Origin: Microbacterium sp. MF43
GTDB lineage: Bacteria > Actinomycetota > Actinomycetes > Actinomycetales > Microbacteriaceae
Length of the DNA stretch: 64,000 nucleotides
Direction: 5' to 3'
Assembly (NCBI RefSeq): GCF_012847295.1
Contig: NZ_JABBDY010000001.1
Coordinates: forward strand, 372,001-436,000
In this document: positions 35,243 to 43,075 of the stretch, piece after piece
Layout of the letters: the number at the start of each line of letters is the position of its first letter
Position numbering within the stretch: the first letter of the stretch is position 1
The notes under the pieces: model-generated
Database searches by the model: none
Seen by the model: the letters and a program-made list of their open reading frames with translations, nothing else
Told to the model about the DNA's origin: nothing
Made by a program: the position numbers and the translations under genes

Positions 35243-36289
35243 GTGGCACGAGTCACCATCATCGATGTCGCCAAGCGCGCCGGAGTCTCGGTGGCTTCCA
35301 CGTCCCGCGCCCTGAACGGCCTGGTGGCCAGCGCGGAGACGATCGAGAAGGTCCGCGCCGCGGCCGCCGAGCTGGGCTACGCCGCAGACGTCACCGCACG
35401 CTCGCTCAAGCTCGGCCGGACGCAGCAGCTCGCCTACGCGGTGGCCGACATCGGCAACCCCGTCTACGTCGAGATGATGTCGGCGATCGAGCGGGTGGTC
35501 GCGGCATCCGACTACCGCCTCGTCATCTCGAGCACCGGCGACGTGCAGGCGACGGTGGACCTCGTTCACAGCCTGGGCCGCGGATTCGTGGACGGCATGG
35601 TGATCTCACCCCTGCGCGTGACCGACGAGCTCGTCGCGGCCATCGCGCAGGCCCCGGTTCCCGTCGTGGTGCTGGGTCGGGTGCCGGAGAGCGCGGGTGT
35701 CGACACCGTTCGGGCGGACTCCGGTCGCGGAATGGAGCTGGTCGTCGATCACCTCGTCGGCGAAGGGCGCCGTCGGCTGGCGTTCCTCAACGGCCCCGTC
35801 GACACCACCCCCGGCCGCTTCCGCCAGGACGGATTCCGACGTGCGGTCGCCGACGCCGCCGGCGTCTCGACGGTCGAGGTCGGCGTCGACGATTTCACCA
35901 TCGCCGAGGGATACCGCGGTGCGCTCGAGCTGCTCGAGGGAAAGGTCGCGGGGGAGATCGATGCGATCGTCGCCGCGAACGACCTCATCGGCATCGGTGC
36001 ACTTCATGCCGCCGACGACCTCGGGCTGCGCATTCCCGAAGACATCGCCATCACCGGGGTCGATGACACCGAGCTCGCTCAGGTCTCGCGACCGGGACTG
36101 ACCAGCGTCGACCTGGGCGCGGCCGAGCGCGGACGAGTGGCGGCGGAACTTCTCATCGCGCGCCTGGCCGAGCCGGAGCGACCCCTGCACACGGTGACGG
36201 TCGCCCCGTCCCTCCGCGTACGCGGCTCCTCCGTGCTCGGCGCGATCCGCTCTGTCACCCTCGCATCCGAACGAGAGGCCTCGGCATGA
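35243..36289 (+). CDS. LacI-family repressor of the sugar/riboside operon
   Basis: The 348-residue protein has the LacI HTH at the very N-terminus (TIIDVAKRAGVSVASTSRAL), a hinge helix and a periplasmic-binding-like sensor domain with VIARLAEPER-type end (ELLIARLAEPERPLHTVTV). GTG 35243 was chosen because AAGGAG is six bases upstream and because the HTH must be at the start. It is the first gene of the operon; the next ATG overlaps its stop, so it regulates its own transcription together with the transporter. The inducer is likely the transported sugar or riboside. Confidence 0.93.
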   Translation: MARVTIIDVAKRAGVSVASTSRALNGLVASAETIEKVRAAAAELGYAADVTARSLKLGRTQQLAYAVADIGNPVYVEMMSAIERVVAASDYRLVISSTGDVQATVDLVHSLGRGFVDGMVISPLRVTDELVAAIAQAPVPVVVLGRVPESAGVDTVRADSGRGMELVVDHLVGEGRRRLAFLNGPVDTTPGRFRQDGFRRAVADAAGVSTVEVGVDDFTIAEGYRGALELLEGKVAGEIDAIVAANDLIGIGALHAADDLGLRIPEDIAITGVDDTELAQVSRPGLTSVDLGAAERGRVAAELLIARLAEPERPLHTVTVAPSLRVRGSSVLGAIRSVTLASEREASA

Positions 36290-37287
36290 GTGCGAACGCA
36301 CCTGATTCAGCCCCGACCGCCGTCGCCGAGACGGTCGCCGCCGACGACGGATCGACCGTCGGCGACCGCAGGACGCCACGCGGCAAGAAGGTCCGGCGTC
36401 TGGGTGCGCGGGCGCGCGCCGAGCGTCGCGAGGCCGTGGCGCTCGTCGTGCCCGCCCTCCTGCCGATCATCATCTTCTCGGTGATCCCGCTGCTGAGCGG
36501 CGTCGCGCTCGGGTTCACCGACGCGACGCTCGCGCGCAACGCGGAGATCAACTTCAACGGCCTCGAGAACTTCATCGAACTGGCCGGAGACCGTCGATTC
36601 TGGTCGTCGTTCGGCATCGGCCTGGTCTGGGCCCTTTCCGTCTCGCTGCTGACGCTCGTGTCGGCGATGGGCCTCGCCCTCCTCCTGAACTCCGACCTGC
36701 GGCTCAAGGGCTTCACCCGCGTTCTCGCCCTCATTCCGTGGGCCATGCCGCCGGTCGTGGTCGCCATCGTGTGGCGCATGATCTACAGCACGAACTCCGG
36801 GCCGCTGAACGCCCTTCTCCAGTCGTTGGGAATCCCGCCCGTGAACTGGCTCGGCGACTTCAACACCGCCCTGCCCGCGGTGATCGTGGTCGGCGTGTGG
36901 GCGGGGATGCCGCAGACGACGGTGCTGCTCCTGGCGGGCATGCAGTCGATCGCGCCCGAACTGCATGAGGCCGCAGCCGTCGACGGTGCCGGCGCCTTCC
37001 GCCGCTTCTGGCACGTCACCCTCCCTGCCCTCCGCCCGGTCATCATCGCCATCACCAGTCTCGACTTCATCTGGCAGTTCAATTCCTTCGGGCTCGTGTA
37101 CGTGCTCACCGAGGGCGGTCCCGGCGGCCGCACGATGATCCCACCGCTGTTCACCTACCTCGAAGCGTTCCGCAACCGAGAGATCGGCTATGCGTCCGCG
37201 ATGGGCGACGTGCTCGTCATCGCGATCATGATCATCCTCTCGATCTATCTCGTGCATCAGTTCCGTCAAGGGAAGGAGCAGCGATGA
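36286..37287 (+). CDS. Sugar ABC transporter permease, MalF-type
   Basis: The 333-residue permease has a hydrophilic N-terminal tail, six membrane segments and the EAA loop HEAAAVDGAGAFRRFWHVTL, where it contacts the ATPase. It has the VPALLPIIIFSVIPLLSGV first helix and FNSFGLVYVLTEGGPG typical of MalF/UgpA-like carbohydrate permeases. Overlaps of four bases link it to the LacI gene before and the second permease after. No ATPase gene is present in the operon, so a shared MsiK-type ATPase elsewhere is expected. Confidence 0.93.
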   Translation: MSANAPDSAPTAVAETVAADDGSTVGDRRTPRGKKVRRLGARARAERREAVALVVPALLPIIIFSVIPLLSGVALGFTDATLARNAEINFNGLENFIELAGDRRFWSSFGIGLVWALSVSLLTLVSAMGLALLLNSDLRLKGFTRVLALIPWAMPPVVVAIVWRMIYSTNSGPLNALLQSLGIPPVNWLGDFNTALPAVIVVGVWAGMPQTTVLLLAGMQSIAPELHEAAAVDGAGAFRRFWHVTLPALRPVIIAITSLDFIWQFNSFGLVYVLTEGGPGGRTMIPPLFTYLEAFRNREIGYASAMGDVLVIAIMIILSIYLVHQFRQGKEQR

Positions 37288-38210
37288 CCACCGACGCCCC
37301 GTCCCTTCCGGCCCGCGGCGGTGACGCCACCCGGACGATCGTCACCGGACGCGCGACGCCCCCGCCTGCGCGGCGCAAGCGCGGATTCTCGTGGACCAAG
37401 GCATTCCAGTACCTGGCGCTGTCGATCTACCTCTTCGTCCTGGGCTTTCCGCTCGTATGGCTGCTGTCGGCTTCGTTCAAGTCGTCTCGCGAGCTGAACT
37501 CGCTCGGCGCGAACCTGCTTCCCCGCGAATGGGTGTTCACGAACTACCTCACCGCGCTCGAGCGGCAGAGCCTCGTCACGTCGATCGGCAACTCCCTCAT
37601 CGTCGCGATCTCGACGACGATCCTGACTCTGCTGCTCTCCTTGCCCATGGCGTACGCGCTGGCCCGCCTCAAGGGGAAGCTGCGTGCAGCCGGTACCGTC
37701 TGGATCCTCGCGAGCCAGGTGTTCCCCGCGATCCTCATCATCATCCCGCTGTTCCTGGTGCTGCGGACGATCCAGCTCAACGACACCCTGATGGGACTGA
37801 TCCTCGTCTACGTCACCTTCACGATGCCCTTCACGCTCTGGATGCTGCAGGGCTACATCGCGGCGATCCCCCGCGACCTCGAAGAGGCCGGGGAGATGGA
37901 CGGTGCCGGCAGGTGGCGGGTGCTGCGATCGATCGTCCTCCCGCTTCTCGCACCCGGCCTGGTCGCCACGGCCATGTTCACATTCGTGTCGGCGTGGAAC
38001 GAGTTCTTCCTCGCCCTCGTGCTCATCCAGAGCCCCGAGCTCTACACGCTGCCCATCACGCTGCGGTCGTTCCTCGGCGCCGAGGGGCAGACGCAGCTCG
38101 GTCCGCTCGCGGCGGGCGCCGTCATCGCGACCATCCCGTCGCTCATCATCTTCAGCATCCTCCAGAAGAAGCTCACCGGCGGCACGCTCGCCGGTGCCGT
38201 CAAGGGCTAG
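37284..38210 (+). CDS. Carbohydrate ABC transporter permease, MalG-type
   Basis: The 308-residue permease carries the MalG-type EAA loop EEAGEMDGAGRWRVLRSIVL, six membrane segments and WNEFFLALVLIQSPELYTLP near the end. It pairs with the MalF-type permease encoded just upstream (four-base overlap) to form the channel for the ligand delivered by the binding lipoprotein that follows after 30 bases. Confidence 0.93.
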   Translation: MTTDAPSLPARGGDATRTIVTGRATPPPARRKRGFSWTKAFQYLALSIYLFVLGFPLVWLLSASFKSSRELNSLGANLLPREWVFTNYLTALERQSLVTSIGNSLIVAISTTILTLLLSLPMAYALARLKGKLRAAGTVWILASQVFPAILIIIPLFLVLRTIQLNDTLMGLILVYVTFTMPFTLWMLQGYIAAIPRDLEEAGEMDGAGRWRVLRSIVLPLLAPGLVATAMFTFVSAWNEFFLALVLIQSPELYTLPITLRSFLGAEGQTQLGPLAAGAVIATIPSLIIFSILQKKLTGGTLAGAVKG

Positions 38211-38240
38211 TCCTGCCCGACCATGAGAAAGGTACCCATC

Positions 38241-39533
38241 ATGTGGAAATCCCGAGGCATCGCAGCCTTGGCGGTCGCCGGCGTGGCCGCGCTCGTCCTC
38301 ACCGGCTGCCAGCAAGGCAGCGCCTCCGACAACAACGACGACAGCGGCGACGGCGTCACGCTGGAGTTCCAGTCGCTGTCTGACCAGCCCGCCACTCAGG
38401 AAGCGGTGGCGGCCATCGTCGACCAGTGGAACGCCGACAACCCCGATGTGCAGGTCGAGATCGTCCAGGCCGGCTGGGACGGCATCTACGACAAGCTGAT
38501 CACCCAGTTCACGGGCGGCACGGCACCTGACATCATCCACTTCGAGGCGGCCAGCATCATCCCCTTCGCACTCGACGGCTACCTCGCGGATGTGTCGGAC
38601 CTGGTGGAACCCGAGATCAAGGACGACATCTCCGAGGGCATCTGGGAGTCGGTGACCGTCGGAGACGAGGTCATCGCCTACCCCTCCACGATGCAGTCCT
38701 ACATGGTGTTCGCGAACACCGACCTGCTCGAGGCGGCCGGTGTCGAGGTTCCCACCGGCGAGACCATGAGCTGGGAAGAGCTTCGCGAGATCGCCCAGGC
38801 CACCACGACTGACGGAGCATACGGTCTCGGCTGGGGGCTCGGCTCGCCCACCGCCGCCATCATGAGCCTCTCGATGGGCTTCGACGGCGGCTACTTCGAA
38901 GGCGAGGGTGAGGACGTCACCATCGACGTCGGAGAGGATGAGCTCGCCGTCCCGGAGGCCATCCACCAGATGGCGTACGAGGACAAGTCGATCGACCCCA
39001 CGTCCCTCACCCAGTCGGGTTCGGACGTGCTGGCTTCGTTCTACGGCGGCACCGTGGCGATGACCGTGCAGGGATCCTTCCAGGCGACCAACATCGCCAA
39101 CGACGCCCCCGAGGGATTGAACTGGACGGTCCTGCCGCCGCTCGAGGGCACGGCCGGCGCGCTGCAGGCCGCCAACCCGCAGACCTATTCGATCAACGTG
39201 GACTCGGAGTACGTCGAGGAGTCGGCTGACTTCCTCAACTTCCTCATGAGCCCCGACAATCTGGCGTCGATCGCTTACGCCGACGCGCTCATCCCGTCCT
39301 CGGGCGGAGCCCAGGCCGAGGTCGAGACACTGGCCGCCGACGCCACCGGCTGGGATCAGATCCTGGCCTCCGCCGACGGCCTCACCGCGCCGCCGTTCCT
39401 CAAGGTGTCCCGCTACGCCGAGTGGAAGGACACGATCGCGACGCCGGCGTTCCAGCAGTATCTGGCCGACCAGATCAGCGTCGATGATCTGCGCACACAG
39501 CTGACGGACGGCTGGACCGAGGTCAACGGCTGA
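38241..39533 (+). CDS. Solute-binding lipoprotein of a sugar ABC transporter
   Basis: The 430-residue protein has a lipoprotein signal peptide (ALAVAGVAALVLTGCQQGS) and the fold of family 1 sugar-binding proteins: VTLEFQSLSDQPATQEAV, VQVEIVQAGWDGIYDKLITQ, FTGGTAPDIIHFEAASIIPF and MSPDNLASIAYADALIPSSG. It captures the substrate at the outer membrane face and delivers it to the two permeases. ATG 38241 (AAAGG upstream) is better than an in-frame ATG at 38223. The many Asp/Glu and few aromatic residues visible in the pocket region do not define the ligand. Confidence 0.93.
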   Translation: MWKSRGIAALAVAGVAALVLTGCQQGSASDNNDDSGDGVTLEFQSLSDQPATQEAVAAIVDQWNADNPDVQVEIVQAGWDGIYDKLITQFTGGTAPDIIHFEAASIIPFALDGYLADVSDLVEPEIKDDISEGIWESVTVGDEVIAYPSTMQSYMVFANTDLLEAAGVEVPTGETMSWEELREIAQATTTDGAYGLGWGLGSPTAAIMSLSMGFDGGYFEGEGEDVTIDVGEDELAVPEAIHQMAYEDKSIDPTSLTQSGSDVLASFYGGTVAMTVQGSFQATNIANDAPEGLNWTVLPPLEGTAGALQAANPQTYSINVDSEYVEESADFLNFLMSPDNLASIAYADALIPSSGGAQAEVETLAADATGWDQILASADGLTAPPFLKVSRYAEWKDTIATPAFQQYLADQISVDDLRTQLTDGWTEVNG

Positions 39534-39582
39534 CCTCGCCTTCGACTCGCGGGGCGGTGCCCGAGGCGTCGCCCCGCGACCG

Positions 39583-40779
39583 ATGGAGAGCAGACTCGAA
39601 GTGGAGCGGGACGTGAATGTGATCGAGGACCGAGTGGCCGGCGTGCTCGCCGGGGCCGCAGTGGGCGACGCCCTGGGCGGGGCGACGGAGGGCTGGACGC
39701 CCGAACAGATCGAGGAGCGGCACGGTGGCCGGGTCACCGGCATCGTCGGTCCGTTCCTGCCGGACTGGCGCACGGCGCGCCCCATCGCGCCGTACCACAA
39801 GGGCGACGGCCACGTCACGGACGACACCCTGATGACGCACGCGCTGATCGAGGTGTATGCCGCGCGGCGCACGCACCTGGACGCGTTCCACATGGCCAGC
39901 GACCTGGTGCCGCTCATGATCGGGGAGCCGCGATGGATCCCCGAGCTCGAGCAGGAGGCGCTGATCCTTCAGCGCGTCTTCCTCGCCGAGAAGTGGATCG
40001 TCGCCAAGCTCCACTACGGGCACGTCGATCCGCGGGAGGCGGGCGTCGGGAACATCGTCAACTGCGGTGCCGCGATGTACATGGCGCCCGTGGGTCTGGT
40101 CAATCTGGGCGACCCCGAGGCCGCCTACGCTGAGGCGATCGACCTGGCCGGAGCGCATCAGTCGTCCTACGGACGCGAAGCGGCCGGCGTGTTCGCCGCC
40201 GCCGTCGCTGCAGCGGCAGCGCCCGGCGCGACGGTGCGGGACGTCATGGCTGCCGCCCTGCGGGTCGCACACGACGGCACCGCGGCAGCCATCGTCGCCG
40301 TTCTCGACGCGGTCGAGGAACACCGCGCCTCTTCGCGAGCCGACGACCCCCGCGAGCTCGCGCGGGTCGTCCGGGCGGCCGTCGCCCCCTACGACACGGT
40401 CGGCGATGCATACCGGGCGATGGCCATGGACGCTCGGCTGCCCTCGCGCACGAAGTCGATCGAGGAGCTGCCCGTGGCTCTCGGCTTCGTGCTGGCGCAC
40501 GACGGGGACGCGCGTGAAGCCGTCCTCGCGGCAGTGAACTACGGACGCGACTCGGACTCGATCGCGACCATGGCCGGCGCCATCTGCGGCGGGCTCGCCG
40601 GCCGCGCCGGCGTTCCGAGCGAGTGGGTCGACGCGGTCACCGAGGCGAGCCGGCTCGATCTCGAAGGAGTGATCCAGACGATGGCCGACGTGGTGCGCGA
40701 TGTCACTGCGGCCGATGCTCGGCGCGCGCGCGAAAAGGCGGCGATGCTGGACGGGCTTCTCACGGGAGCCGCGCTGTGA
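39583..40779 (+). CDS. ADP-ribosylglycohydrolase family protein 1
   Basis: The 398-residue protein has the ARH fold with both metal-binding clusters: VTDDTLMTHALIEVY (residues 85-99; TDD holds one magnesium) and YGRDSDSIATMAGAICGGLA near residue 320 (D-x-D-S). The N-terminal AGAAVGDALGGATEGWTP is the family start. ARH enzymes hydrolyse N- or O-glycosidic bonds to ADP-ribose; relatives act on other ribosides. It follows the transporter genes by 49 bases and overlaps a second ARH gene. Together with a ribokinase downstream it suggests release of ribose from an imported conjugate. Confidence 0.9.
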   Translation: MESRLEVERDVNVIEDRVAGVLAGAAVGDALGGATEGWTPEQIEERHGGRVTGIVGPFLPDWRTARPIAPYHKGDGHVTDDTLMTHALIEVYAARRTHLDAFHMASDLVPLMIGEPRWIPELEQEALILQRVFLAEKWIVAKLHYGHVDPREAGVGNIVNCGAAMYMAPVGLVNLGDPEAAYAEAIDLAGAHQSSYGREAAGVFAAAVAAAAAPGATVRDVMAAALRVAHDGTAAAIVAVLDAVEEHRASSRADDPRELARVVRAAVAPYDTVGDAYRAMAMDARLPSRTKSIEELPVALGFVLAHDGDAREAVLAAVNYGRDSDSIATMAGAICGGLAGRAGVPSEWVDAVTEASRLDLEGVIQTMADVVRDVTAADARRAREKAAMLDGLLTGAAL

Positions 40780-42149
40780 GACTGACGTGGGCTCAGCCGG
40801 AAGACCTCGTCGCCGCCGAGATCGCCGCATTGCGTGAGCAGGGCACTCCCGAGGAGGTCCTGGCTTCGATCGGGAGGCGATGGGCAGCCGCCGGAGGAGA
40901 CACGACGCTGCAGCCGTCGGGAGCGAGCGCCGCGCCGGCGACTCCCGCCGTGCGCGCGCTTGCGCGCGAACTCCTCGACGAGCTCGCGGGCGCGCAGCCT
41001 CGCTCCGATGACGAGCCGGATGCCTGGGACGACATCGAGCGACTCCTGCCGCCGATGCCCGAGCTGCCCCGGCCGCCTCGCGCCGACCCCGACCGGGTGC
41101 TCGGCGCGTGGTACGGGCGGTCGATCGGATGCCTGCTCGGGAAGCCGGTCGAGAAGATCCCCCGCCCCGGCATCGAGGAGATCGCACGGGCCACGGGCAA
41201 TTGGCCCATCACGGGGTACTTCACCGCACGTGGGCTTCCGCGTGACGTCGCCGAGCGATGGCCGTGGAACCGGCGGTCGGCCCCGACCTCGCTCGTAGAG
41301 AATATCGACGGCATGCCCGAGGACGACGACCTCAACTTCGCCATCCTCGCTCTGGACATGCTCGAACGGCGCGGGGCGGCGCTGACGACGGACGACGTCG
41401 CCGAGACCTGGCTCGCGAACCTCCCGGCGGGACGGGTGTTCACCGCCGAACGCGCGGCCTATCGCAACCTGCTCGATGCGCGGCCCGTGCCCGAGACGGC
41501 CACGCACCTCAACCCCTTCCGCGAGTGGATCGGCGCACTGATCAGGGTGGACGTCTACGGCTGGTCGCAGCCCGGCGATGTGCGGGCGGCGGCACGCCTG
41601 GCGTGGACCGACGCGCGCCTCAGTCACACGCGCAACGGGCTGTACGCGGCGATGTGGGCAGCCGCCCTGTGCTCGGCGGCGCTCGTCTGCGACTCGCCGT
41701 CGGCGACGCTGGATGCCGCGGCCAGCGTCGTGCCGCCGCGCTCGCGCCTCGCCGCCGCGGTCTCGCTCGGGCGGCGGGTCGGCGCGGAGCTCGCCGCCGG
41801 CGGCATCGGAGTCGCCGCGGCCCTCGACCGACTGCACGAAGCGTTCGACGGAATGCACTGGGTGCACGCCCTCAACAATGCGGCGCTCATCGCCTGCGCG
41901 CTCGAAGCATCAGCGGGGGATTTCGAACGGGGCATCCCCGTCGCCGTCGCCGCCGGATGGGACACCGACTCGGCAGGAGCCACCGTCGGATCCGTGCTGG
42001 GCGCGCTCCGCGGTATGGCCGGCATCGATCCCGCGTGGAGCGAGCCGCTGGACGGGCGCATCGCCACATCGCTGCCGGGCGGCCCGCAACGCTCGATCCG
42101 GGACCTCGCGGACCGCACACTCGCGCTGCCGAAGAGGATGGCGTCGTGA
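40776..42149 (+). CDS. ADP-ribosylglycohydrolase family protein 2
   Basis: The 457-residue protein has an N-terminal helical extension of about 100 residues and then an ARH domain with AWYGRSIGCLLGKPVEKIP, the acidic cluster MPEDDDLNFAILALDML and the C-terminal AAGWDTDSAGATVGSVLGAL (D-x-D-S). It differs strongly from ARH 1 encoded just upstream (four-base overlap), so the two probably cut different bonds or anomers or form a heteromer. The upstream acidic motif is EDDD where ARH 1 has TDD. Confidence 0.9.
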   Translation: MRLTWAQPEDLVAAEIAALREQGTPEEVLASIGRRWAAAGGDTTLQPSGASAAPATPAVRALARELLDELAGAQPRSDDEPDAWDDIERLLPPMPELPRPPRADPDRVLGAWYGRSIGCLLGKPVEKIPRPGIEEIARATGNWPITGYFTARGLPRDVAERWPWNRRSAPTSLVENIDGMPEDDDLNFAILALDMLERRGAALTTDDVAETWLANLPAGRVFTAERAAYRNLLDARPVPETATHLNPFREWIGALIRVDVYGWSQPGDVRAAARLAWTDARLSHTRNGLYAAMWAAALCSAALVCDSPSATLDAAASVVPPRSRLAAAVSLGRRVGAELAAGGIGVAAALDRLHEAFDGMHWVHALNNAALIACALEASAGDFERGIPVAVAAGWDTDSAGATVGSVLGALRGMAGIDPAWSEPLDGRIATSLPGGPQRSIRDLADRTLALPKRMAS

Positions 42150-43075
42150 AGATCGCGGTGGTCGGCAGCGTCAACATGGACATCGTCGCGCGCGTTCCGC
42201 GCGTGCCGGGACCGGGAGAGACACTGCTCGCGCGCGGCGTCTCGCGCAGTGGCGGAGGCAAGGGTGCCAATCAGGCCGTCGCGGCCGCTCGGGCAGGCGG
42301 AGCGACCGTGGCCTTCGTCGGCGCCGTCGGAGCGGATCAGGACGGGGAAGCGCTGCGTGCCGGGCTGGAGCGCGACGGCATCGACGTCAGTGGACTCGTG
42401 TCGTCGGGCGAGCCGACGGGGACGGCGCTGATCTCCGTCGCTGACGACGGCGAGAATGCGATCGTGGTGATCGCAGGCGCCAACGCCGAGCGCGGCCCGC
42501 TCACCGCTCGGCAGCGTGCCCTCGTCGCGGAGGCGGACGTCGTCATCGCCCAGCTGGAGATTCCGGTCGCGCGGGTGCTGGAGGCATCCGCTCTCCGTTC
42601 CCCCGACTCTCTCTTCGTGCTCAACGCCTCGCCGTCCGAGCCCTTCTCCGACGCCCGTGCCGGCGACCGGCTGTTGGAGGCCGCGGACATCCTGGTGGTC
42701 AACGAGCACGAGCTGCGCGACATCGCGGGCGGCAGCCTCGACCTCGATGCGGCCCTGGATCGGCTCGCGCACCGCGTGCACGCGGTCGTCCTGACACTCG
42801 GCGCGGAGGGATCCCTCATCGCGCGCGGCGACGAGCGTCGGCGCATCCCATCGTTCCAGGCCGACGCGGTCGACACGACGGGCGCCGGCGACACCTTCTG
42901 CGGGGTGTTCGCCGCCGCCCTGCCGGCGGGCAGAGCCGCGCTCGACATCGACACCCTCGCACGGGCGGCGACGAGCGCCGCCGCGGCCGCATCCCTGGCC
43001 GTCGGCAGACCCGGCGCGCAGGACGCCGTACCCACCGCGGCCGAGCTCGCGGAGTTCATGAAGGAGGTCGCATGA
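42146..43075 (+). CDS. Ribokinase (PfkB family)
   Basis: The 309-residue kinase has the two PfkB signatures: SGGGKGANQAVAAARAGGAT (residues 36-55) and the anion-hole/catalytic motif DTTGAGDTFCGVFAAALPAG with the base Asp. The N-terminal GSVNMDIVARVPRVPGPGET matches ribokinases more closely than fructo- or adenosine kinases. It would phosphorylate ribose released by the ARH enzymes to ribose 5-phosphate. GTG 42146 overlaps the previous stop. E. coli has a similar neighbourhood, with an ARH gene (yegU) next to a PfkB kinase gene (yegV). Confidence 0.9.
   Translation: MKIAVVGSVNMDIVARVPRVPGPGETLLARGVSRSGGGKGANQAVAAARAGGATVAFVGAVGADQDGEALRAGLERDGIDVSGLVSSGEPTGTALISVADDGENAIVVIAGANAERGPLTARQRALVAEADVVIAQLEIPVARVLEASALRSPDSLFVLNASPSEPFSDARAGDRLLEAADILVVNEHELRDIAGGSLDLDAALDRLAHRVHAVVLTLGAEGSLIARGDERRRIPSFQADAVDTTGAGDTFCGVFAAALPAGRAALDIDTLARAATSAAAAASLAVGRPGAQDAVPTAAELAEFMKEVA

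Noticed and set aside
37266-39917. 883-codon open frame on the minus strand across the second permease and binding-protein genes
   Set aside because: It is the antisense of two clear ABC transporter genes; the product is His/Arg/Asp-rich without domains. Long antisense frames are expected in very GC-rich DNA.
41258-42145. Long N-terminal extension of the ribokinase frame
   Set aside because: It overlaps the second ARH gene completely in another frame; ribokinase homology begins exactly at GTG 42146.
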